NCBI RefSeq assembly: GCF_000340215.1
Contig: NW_006921532.1
Coordinates: 7,605,910-7,669,909 of the forward strand
Origin: Pseudocercospora fijiensis CIRAD86
Taxonomy: Eukaryota > Ascomycota > Dothideomycetes > Mycosphaerellales > Mycosphaerellaceae
Reading direction: 5' to 3'
Length of the DNA: 64,000 nt
Shown here: positions 56,801 to 64,000 of the stretch, piece after piece
How the letters are laid out: every line of letters begins with the position of its first letter
How positions within the stretch are numbered: position 1 is the first letter of the stretch
Notes under the pieces: model-generated
The model's input: the letters and a program-made list of their open reading frames with translations, nothing else
Told to the model about the DNA's origin: nothing
The model's database searches: none
Position numbers and translations under genes: made by a program

Positions 56801-57775
56801 CAATATAGTATAGTAGTAGGTACTAGAAAGGCGATCGAGGGTCTTATTAATAAGAGGAAGTAGACAACGATCTTTAATAGTAATAGCATTAAGCCTACGA
56901 TAATCGATATAGAGGCGTAGGCTACTATCTTTCTTTAGTACGAACAGGATAGGGGCACTAGCAGGGCTATTACTATACCGTATCCGGCTATTAGCTAGGT
57001 TTTCCTCTAGGTACTTACGTAATATAGCAAGCTCTCGTTCACTAAGGTTATAGAGGGGTCCAAAAGGGACCTTTTTGCCCTCTATAATATTAATCTTATA
57101 ATCCGTCTCTTTAAATATAGGCAATGTCGATGCTAAGTAGTGTTTAAACACATTAATATAGGTCTCTCGAATAGGTTCTAGTATACGCTTAAGCTATTTA
57201 GGATCTATGCTATTAGGGGGCACTAGTTTATCGTTATTACTACCGAGCAGGTCGGCAGTTAGATTAGCTAAGGCGGGAGTTAGGTTGCTAATAAACAGGA
57301 CCCTAATATTATTAGGATACTCGCTAATGTCGATGTGTTTAATGTCCTCTTTCCTAGCGATTCTAAATCGCTATTGTTAACTGCCTAAGTCTATAACTAT
57401 AGTATAGTACTTAAGAATAGGGTTGCTAATAACAATGTCGGATAGGAGGCTGTCTATGTCTACCGCGTAGGCAGTAAAGTTTAGTAGGCGTTTATTTCCG
57501 AGGTCGTCCTTTAGAGCTATATAGACATAGTAGGCTCCGTAGGTTAAGTGCCGAGCGTTATTAAACTAAGCAAGGGTTAGCAGGTTAGTCTTCGGCAGTT
57601 GTCGAAGGTCTAATTGCTTAGCTAGGCGATAGCTAATAAGGGCGCTAACTGAATTTCCGGGGTCTAACCTTAGTCTTATAGTTAGTTCTATACATGTCCG
57701 ATACGAGATAGGTACGTATAATAGCTAGTACAATGTCGATAGTCTTACGCCGTACAAGGCTAATAGTTAGTGCGG
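53897..57775 (-). pseudogene. G3d pol
   Basis: Minus strand. The RT segment 57,151-56,750 is stop-free (LFVLKKDSSLRLYIDYRRLN). The active box is an intact YLDD (about 56,598-56,615), unlike the three other G3 copies. RNase H, integrase and the chromodomain-like tail follow to TAA 53,897-53,899. A stop-free stretch near 55,666-55,436 lies between RNase H and the integrase zinc domain. G3d is the least damaged G3 pol by this criterion. Confidence 0.88.
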
Positions 57776-57778
57776 CGC

Positions 57779-59092
57779 TTATTCTTTTTAAGAAGGTTGG
57801 CCTATAGGGGTAGCGTTAGCTACTAAAAGGTACTTTCGGTATTCGGCGGCAGTACGGTCGATTCGGGCCTAGTCCTTAGGTTTGTCGTATTAGCCTAGTA
57901 GATAGCTAGTACTATTACAATTAAAGCACTTGGGAGATTATTGCCGTAGCTATTATTACTACTATTGTTAGTCGAGCGGTTAGCATTATAGGGATACGAG
58001 CCCCTTCTACGGCCCCTATCGCGGCCTCCTCTATATAGCCGCCGGCTACGGCTTCTTCTACGATCGTTACTATTCCTATTGTTAGCATTGTTGTCTTAGT
58101 AGGAACCTTAGTTTCCTCCGCGGCTACGATAGGTAGCTAGGCGTATCTTAGATTCTAACCGTTATTAGAGCTATACTATACGTTTAGCTGTTTCTACCTC
58201 GACTATAAATTAAATGCGTATTAGGTTAGTCTGTTTAAACATACGGCGGCGGTCCAATTTAAGGACTAATTCCTATCGCAATTTAGGGCGTATTTCGGAA
58301 ATCTAGATAGAGTCGGTCTTAGCTAGCAGATCGTCCTCGAGGGTCTTTAAATAGGCCTTAAATAAGCGAGCCGATTGATTAGTCTTTTGTTTAGCTCGAA
58401 GGTATTAGTCCTAAGCGTATTATTGCCTTAGTATAGGGTTTCTAAGGGTATCTAGTATAATAGTTTTGTAGGTCTGCTACTAAATAGCGGTCTAATCGTT
58501 AAGGGAGTTAAAATAGTTATCCTAGGTACTATTAATGTACTGTATAGCGTATACGACTAAGGAATAGTCGTCTAGTAGCGCTCTTAGTGCGTTGCGCTAG
58601 TTAAGCTTACAGTTACGAATGTAGTCGTTGTACTACTTTCGGCTAGAGCTATTAAACACAGTATAGTCCTTGAGTTTAGCATCCTTCTTCATCCTTCTTT
58701 TAAATAGAAGGTCCTGCTACTGCTTCTAGTCTAGTAGTAGTTGTTAGGGCTTCCTATAGGCGGCGAATCTCGAGGAGATTATCCTTTAGCTATTGTTCTT
58801 AACGTAGGGCAGTAAGCCTGTTTTAGGTAGCTTCTTAGAGTCTCCCTACTAGTTAGGGGCTAAAGGCTAGTTAGCTATATCGACGGTTAACAATATTGTT
58901 AAGAATGTCGTCGACAGGCAATTCTAGGTCGTTACCTAGAATTATAGGTTCTTCTTTAATAGGTTCTCCGGTAGGCTCTTTAGTAGGAGGTACTTTAGTA
59001 GGCACTTTAGCGGGAACTATACTACTAGCGTTGTTATTGCTAGCGCTGCTAGCGGCAGCACGGTTGTTATTGCTTTGTAATAAGCCGGCTAT
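57779..59092 (-). pseudogene. G3d gag
   Basis: The start is ATA at 59,092-59,090 (ATG in G3b) and the stop TAA at 57,781-57,779. The N-terminus is open for about 70 codons (IIAGLLQSNNNRAAASSASN, then VPPTKEPTGEPIKEEP). An Arg/Gly-rich stretch and the remains of a CCHC knuckle lie near 57,890-57,930. Confidence 0.78.
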
Positions 59093-59361
59093 TATAAGGG
59101 GTAACACTAATAATATATTATAGGCCCCTAAGATGCGGATATAGCGGAATTAGTAGATATCGGCTTAGTGCGATTAACTCGGTATAATAGGCCGTATAGA
59201 AGGCCTTGCTTAATAATTAGTACGGTTGTTTCGATAGAATAGTACGTATAGGTCCCGTTCTTCGGGCGCAATATAGTTAGATTAGTTATTATAGCTATAC
59301 CGCTAAAAGCTTGAAATAAGGACTATCTAGCTGCTACCCTTAAAGGGTAGATCGAATACTA

Positions 59362-59558
59362 TATAAGAAGGGTTATATTAGCAGGTAGATAGGGTAGTAG
59401 TAAATTAGTGTAGTATTCGATAAGGATCTAGGAGGAGAGGGAGGAAGGTAGGAGAGTTGGCCTAACGCTAAGCGCTAAGCCCTGCCTAAGGCATCGAGAC
59501 CCTAGCTTCACTCGGCCTAGTTATATACTAATCACGTATAGCCTCTTTAGCCCTAACA
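59362..59558 (-). repeat. outer right LTR (5' LTR of the compound G3)
   Basis: 197 bp, TATAAGAAGG to CCCTAACA, followed by CTTAT and the resumed MULE frame. On the minus strand its internal side is TAGTATTCGATC, the G3 primer-binding site. Confidence 0.9.
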
Positions 59559-59563
59559 CTTAT

Positions 59564-61680
59564 AGTCTATAACCCTCGCTACTAAGGATTAGTATAATCC
59601 GGACGATAGCTACTAGTCTGTCTTATAGAATAGCTCTAACTATAACTATCTAGCAGTCTATCCGATAGTACTAGCTAACTACCGCCGAAGAGCTCGTACG
59701 ATAGAGATTGTCGAGGCTATATTATAGTTAAGGTCTATAGGCGTTAGCAATTAATAGATTAAGGCCGCTATTAAGCTCCGTTTTAGTAGTAGAGACTAGC
59801 AATCGCCTATTATACCTACTACTTTACGAGACATCTCAAATGCCTAGTAAAAGGCTAAGAAGTTACAACTCGCTAGTAAGTTAGTAGTCGACAAGACGAT
59901 TAAGGACCTCCTATAATAGAACTACTTCGTATAGAAGGGTATTAGCACTAGACTAAGTAGTAAGCAACGGCTAGAATAGCTATATTTCTCGTACCCTAAG
60001 ATAATTAACATCTATAAGAATTGTCCGGATATTATAGTTATAGATTGCACCTATAAAACTAACGAATATAGTATACTATTGCTTGTAATTGCCTTACTTA
60101 ATTAGTTTAACTAAACCTTCCCTCTAGTACTAGTTTTTATACCTAGATAGGCGACTAAGTAGTATTTAATTGCTATTTAGTGCACGTAGGAGTTGTTAGC
60201 AGAATATACCTGTAAAGAGCCTCGCCTTATAATCTATAACTGTAACAAGGCACTAATAAAGGCGCTAGCAAGCGACTAGACTTATTTATATACATAGCTC
60301 TACCGCTAGTATATTAGACGCGTAGTAGAGGCTAATTCGAAGGCCTTCCTTAGCACTAGACCGCCGGATCTAACTACAAGGCGTAGGCTATTAAGTGTAG
60401 CCGTATAGGACTTTATAGACCTATTTAATAAGGCTATTAACTTACTGTCGGTTAAGTCGTTTATAACTAACTCGAAGGCCCTCGAGAACGGCAAGATTAC
60501 CGCTAGTAAAAGCGAGCCTATACGCGACTACTCGGACAATAAAGACTAGCAATCGCTAGCTAGCTATATAGCTAATATATAGTAGGTCTATCGATAGTAC
60601 TATATTAAATACTAGATTAATAGGACGCGGCATTATAGTAATATAACAACCTCGCTAGTAGAAGGTTGTTACGCTAGCATTAAGGTATAGTTAACGACCT
60701 ATAAGAACGATATCTATAGCTTTATTAATAAGATAGTGCCCTACTTCTAGCACTAAGTTAACCGCTATAGGCTTATAGTTAGAGCCGAGATTAGTCGACC
60801 TACTATACTATTCTTAAGCGATCTATTCTACGCTAAAGTTGTTAGCTATATTAGTACCTTCGCTCTACGTAAAGTAGCCGAGCGAAGGGCTCTCGTACGC
60901 GCCGAGCTCGAGAAGCGGAAGTCTAACAGTTATAGGCTATTAGATTGCACCTAGTATTATCGAAGGGTCTATAGCTTAAATTGTATATACTAGATACTAG
61001 CCCTTAAGGAGTCTGTAACCGGCATTCTTACTATTCGTATATTCGAGAAGCACTAGCGAGTACTATAGAGCGATTATAATAGTAACGAGACAACTACTTA
61101 CTATACCTTAGAGCTACTTAAGCGGATTAATAAGCGGCTTAGTCGTACGACTCGGCGTAAGGCTACTAGACCTAAGCTAATTAAATAGGCCGCTAGACAG
61201 GCCGCTAGATAGGCCGCTAGATAGGCCGCTAGATAGGCCGCTAGATAGGCCGCTAGATAGGCTACTAGACAGGCCGCTAGATAGGCCGCTAGATAGGCCG
61301 CTATTAACTAGTAAGAAGCGATAAGATAGGCCGAGCCTAGGAGGCCTATTCTACCGCTACTAGTACTACGAGAACGTTTATATAAGGGCTATATATATAA
61401 AACGGCCTATAGGAGGTATAAGTGCGTTAAAGATAACGTAGACTGCTACTCTAGCTATTATAAGTATAGGCAGTGCGATAGAAACCCTATATCTACTTAT
61501 TTACCTACTTAGGAAGGACCTCTGCCCGCTCCGAGGGCTCTACTAGTATCTATAGCGCTAGTAGTAATACTAGAATATACTAAGATCGTATAGTAGGAGC
61601 TATACGTTAATGCGAGGGTCGTAGAACCTTATTTGCTAGGTAGGCAGTATGCCTAGAACAGTTAGGATTAGCTATATTGT
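59564..61680 (+). pseudogene. MULE-type transposase gene, 3' part
   Basis: The frame resumes after the TSD with SITLATKD and runs about 700 codons with RIP stops. The MULE catalytic core starts at INIYKNCPDIIVIDCTYKTN (about 60,007-60,065; first Asp in VIDCTYKTN). FPLVLVFIPR follows, and RLIIYNCNKALIKAL, in which the second catalytic Asp is probably the Asn of YNC (GAC to AAC by RIP). SLVEGCYASIKVQL (about 60,652-60,692) is the usual C-terminal block with the Glu. A Lys/Arg-rich linker, an Ala/Arg/Gln repeat and a Cys-containing tail (CVKDNVDCYSSYY) follow. It resembles fungal Hop/MULE transposases. The terminal inverted repeats were not found. Confidence 0.78.
61183..61305 (+). repeat. 12-bp coding repeat in the MULE gene
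   Basis: About ten copies of AGGCCGCTAGAT, encoding an Ala-Ala-Arg-Gln repeat (Gln now TAG in most units). Confidence 0.85.
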
Positions 61681-61803
61681 CTAGTTCTATATCTATTATT
61701 TACTTAGTTCCTCTTTCTTACGTTATAATTCTACTTAGCGCTAACGAGAGCACTAGAGGCCTCTATTGCGATATTCTATAGTGTAGATTACTAGCAATAT
61801 AGT
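61681..61803. other. last RIPed bases before the unique flank
   Basis: No gene. Composition changes between about 61,795 and 61,810, where CpA-poor, TpA-rich sequence ends and CACCGAGGCCGGAGCC begins. No target duplication was recognised at this edge. Confidence 0.6.
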
Positions 61804-62164
61804 CTCACCGAGGCCGGAGCCGGCTCTCGGTCCGCGGTCTACGAATAACCAGGGCAGGTTTATGAATAGTCGCGCCCCTGAGATGGGAGTTCCAAGATTG
61901 AAAGCTCGCCGATGATCGGGCCGGCGGAATTCGACCTCCGAAGACGGCCTCAGGCCTCAAATGATACAGTACATGTACCCAACAACGACGAAGATGCTTC
62001 AAACAGTAGCATTCGCCTCCTGAGAATGCTGAGGCGTGCTTGCGCCGGCCCTTCGACATTTGATCTTGGAGGTGTGCTGTCGGATCCACAGAATTACCAT
62101 GTACTGTTACCCAGCGCCTATCCCTCGTCCTCTGTGGGAAACTTGCTAGATGACTGCAGAATTC
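61804..62164. other. non-RIPed intergenic or 5' region
   Basis: Normal fungal composition. Overlapping frames exist on both strands (61,912-62,238 plus, 61,805-62,215 minus), but neither has a recognisable motif and both overlap the start of the gene at 62,165, so I do not call them. Confidence 0.45.
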
Positions 62165-62609
62165 ATGTCTCGATACGTCATATCTATCATCGTCGACGGA
62201 CCGGGCAGACCCCAACCATCGATCCCATTGGGCCCTAGCGGTTCACAAAGAGAACGAACAAAGAGGCACTATGCTCCACGTAAGCGTAATCGACCTCCCG
62301 AGGCTGGTCTATCAATATGATCTGAGGCGCGATGTCGTACTTCGCAGCGCAAGCTCGGAAGGCCCATTCACTGTGGCTGCATTAGCCCAAGGCAGCGTTG
62401 ACAGGGCTGTCCAGCTAATCAGCGAAGAGCCTGCGCCTAGAGATGGGGTGGAGAGATGTCAGGACTGGGTGCTGAGGGCAATGATCACGCTCGAGGCAGA
62501 AGAAATAGTTCCTGCAGGCACATCTCATTGGGTATCTGGCTTGGTCGGCCAACCCGCAAACAGCGTGGCTCGGGCGGTGGGGGAAAGGTGGATATCTCCT
62601 GATGCATGA
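62165..62609 (+). pseudogene. small conserved fungal protein (DUF6914-like), apparently frameshifted
   Basis: The ATG at 62,165 opens MSRYVISIIVDGPGRP. One base must be removed from the C4 run at 62,210-62,213 for the frame to enter NHRSHWALAVHKENEQRGTM and continue, LHV...CQDWVLRAM...AVGERW, to TGA 62,607-62,609. That gives about 148 residues. The HWAL, GTxxHV and CQDWV landmarks and the size fit, from memory, a fungal family of short conserved proteins of unknown function (I believe DUF6914). The stretch from 62,271 alone is open for 112 codons. The codon use is normal and there is no RIP. The extra C may be a real lesion or a sequence error. Confidence 0.55.
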
Positions 62610-62654
62610 GGTTGACCAAATCAGCTGCTGAGTAGTCGTTCTTGGCGGAGGAGA

Positions 62655-63508
62655 TCAGACACCTGTATATCTTGTCAGCGTTTGGTTGAGTCGTTCGAAA
62701 ACTTCATAGTTGTCTCGCTCGTTCTCATCGAAAATTTCATCAAGTGCTGCACCCCATGTTGGCTCACGAGCCCAAGCCCGACACTTGGCCTCAAAGTATT
62801 CTCTGCCGCGAATACTGAAGCCGGCACCTTCCCAATCAATGATACCTGTGATGCGATTCGTTTGCTCGTCCACGAGAATGTTGCCAGGACGCAAGTCTCC
62901 GTGTGAGAAGACTTTGGTGTCGTCCGTGAGTCGAAGAAGCTGCTCAGCCACATCTTGCTCGACATCATCGAATCCGCCCTCTGGGCGCGCGTTGTGCAAT
63001 GCATCGATAAGTCCCTGATTATACTCTCGGCGATCCCTGAACGGTCCGTACGATATTTTGACATTCTTGAACGGAAAATGCATGAAGAAGACATCCATGC
63101 ATGGCTTTTCCCAAAGAGCACCAAAAAGTCTCCGCGCAGGGAGCCCAACTCCTGCACGATGTCTCGTAGTTGGCTCACCAACGAACTTCTGTCGACTGGC
63201 GAGAGCTGCTTCCATATGTGCGACAACGGCTTGCCTGGCACGTGGTCCATGAAGATATAACCAATGCCCTCTGATTCATATGCCTCGTGCACTCATGGGA
63301 CCGAAACCTTTATCGCGCGAGAGACGTAACGCATAGCCTCGGCTTCGCTGAGCTGGACGCCTGCTCCTGCTTTAAGGACTTGATTGGTGTTGTCGATAGT
63401 GTATATGCCAGGCGCATTGTATTCTCGAGGCATGCTCTGCGCTCCTGCTGGGAGCACAAGGTGGTCCTCTGGTGAGGCCAGGAGAGCGGAAATATCAATG
63501 TCGCTCAT
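62655..63508 (-). pseudogene. APH-fold phosphotransferase (aminoglycoside phosphotransferase family), two lesions
   Basis: The minus-strand ATG at 63,508-63,506 starts MSDIDISALLASPEDHLVLP. GIYTIDNTNQVLKAGAGVQL (strand 1-2, ATP-binding Lys region) is followed by AIKVSVP, a TGA at 63,295-63,293, then VHEAYESEGIGYIFMDHVPG, the usual APH hinge. After SLRGDF the frame must shift by one at a T5 run (63,123-63,127) to enter FGALWEKPCMDVFF, GPFRDRREYNQ and the catalytic loop SHGDLRPGNILVDEQ (about 62,910-62,862) with IIDWEGAG as the metal-binding Asp. Stop TGA at 62,657-62,655. The protein would be about 284 residues, normal for fungal APH-domain proteins, whose substrates are mostly unknown. The stop probably replaces Arg (CGA to TGA). 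Everything else is well conserved, so inactivation is recent or the lesions are sequence errors. Confidence 0.8.
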
Positions 63509-64000
63509 GACTTGACGGTATGCCGACGGCGGAAATCCCTTGCTCTTTCTAGCGTTGTCGATTGACAAACAAGTGCTGGTAGGCTGCTAAGCGCTCCTAC
63601 AATTTGTACGTTCTCGTTGCAATTTCTCTTGCGGTGAGGCTCTCTGCCGGCGCCAAGTTTGTCCGTCCCATCAGTTCTTGTAGCGGGTAGCCAGCGCAGC
63701 AATTCACCTGCAGAATAATTCAAGCCACTCCGACATCGAGACTTTAGCTGCCAACCCCTTTCGAGGATCATCATACGTAGCATCGAAGCTGTTATTATTG
63801 CGCAACAACGAGAAGTCGGCTTCGTAGGAGAGATCGCGCGGGCGCGCCTGTCAGACCTTTGAAGGACCAAGGCTCTCCTGATCTGTGCGGAGGAACGAGA
63901 TGCACGCGGACAGCATATGGGCATGAGAATGTCCAGGGAATGCTTCACGTCGAACTCAATGAGGAGAGAAGACGCGAAAGCGGGCTTGAACCCGTTCAGC
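63509..64000. other. upstream region of the APH gene
   Basis: Normal composition. A minus-strand open frame (63,948-63,505) has no recognisable motif and overlaps the APH start in another frame, so it is not called. No promoter element can be supported by eye. Confidence 0.45.

Larger units (their letters stand above)
47570..59558 (-). mobile_element. compound G3 insertion (G3c + G3d) in the MULE gene
   Basis: The outer LTRs, 47,570-47,766 and 59,362-59,558 (197 bp each), share the TSD CTTAT (47,565-47,569 and 59,559-59,563). A third LTR lies inside at 52,430-52,633. Between the left and middle LTR is a truncated body lacking gag and protease (G3c). Between the middle and right LTR is a complete body (G3d). 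The middle LTR abuts ACTCG, a pentamer also present at the homologous body position near 57,321. The simplest reading is that one G3 inserted into another G3 and homologous recombination then removed the inner 5' LTR and duplicate gag. Confidence 0.8.

Noticed and set aside
16121..61803. the whole island as one giant Starship-type element
   Set aside because: No tyrosine-recombinase captain gene is visible, and every large block is explained by transposons with their own TSDs.
61805..62238. two overlapping frames in the non-RIPed flank
   Set aside because: No motif, and they overlap the better supported gene starting at 62,165 in other frames.
62675..63292. minus-strand 205-codon open frame as an independent protein
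   Set aside because: Only its first ~55 codons fit the APH family; after the T-run frameshift the correct frame is the one ending at 62,655.

Overview
The window reads as a filamentous ascomycete chromosome segment, probably a subtelomeric or pericentromeric repeat island, that has been heavily mutated by repeat-induced point mutation (RIP). Bases 1 to about 61,803 are almost depleted of CpA/TpG and enriched in TpA. Old reading frames remain recognisable in one frame but are punctured almost only by TAG and TAA where Gln (CAG, CAA) or Trp (TGG) codons stood. From about 61,804 to the end the composition switches abruptly to ordinary, non-RIPed fungal DNA.

Layout by nesting, inferred from target-site duplications (TSDs). 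(1) Bases 1-6,210 and 16,129-17,960 hold old host repeats, including a minus-strand gene resembling the fungal DUF6589 family. It is split in two by (2) a 9.9-kb hAT-type DNA transposon (6,211-16,120; 8-bp TSD TCTACGAT; 20-bp terminal inverted repeats). (3) A Ty3/Gypsy chromovirus, G1 (LTRs 18,148-18,334 and 45,917-46,103; TSD CTACG), has two insertions in its pol gene: G3a (22,222-36,543; TSD CCCTA), which itself contains G3b of the same family (22,580-29,707; TSD AAGGC), and G2 (37,355-44,252; minus strand; TSD CCTAG). (4) A MULE-type transposase gene starts at 46,774 and resumes at 59,564 after a compound G3 insertion (47,570-59,558; TSD CTTAT) made of two partly recombined copies, G3c and G3d. 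(5) The unique flank carries a small conserved fungal protein gene and an aminoglycoside-phosphotransferase-fold (APH) kinase gene. Each appears broken by small lesions.

The most unusual region is the hAT element. Besides a recognisable hAT transposase (DDE region and C-terminal dimerisation region) it carries two decayed histone H3-like genes with long basic N-terminal tails and a third gene for a very basic protein. In one H3 copy the RIP stops in the best-conserved stretch all fall at glutamines conserved in H3. Introns in three different genes of the element share the same GCCGGC-based repeat between a normal 5' splice site and a CTAAT/CTAAC-type branch site, as expected of introner-like introns. 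I know of no described hAT carrying this cargo, but I could not search for one.

Nearly all genes in the RIPed part are pseudogenes. Coordinates of decayed genes are approximate because starts (ATG to ATA) and stops have been altered. Family names come from reading RIP-tolerant translations by eye, without any database search.
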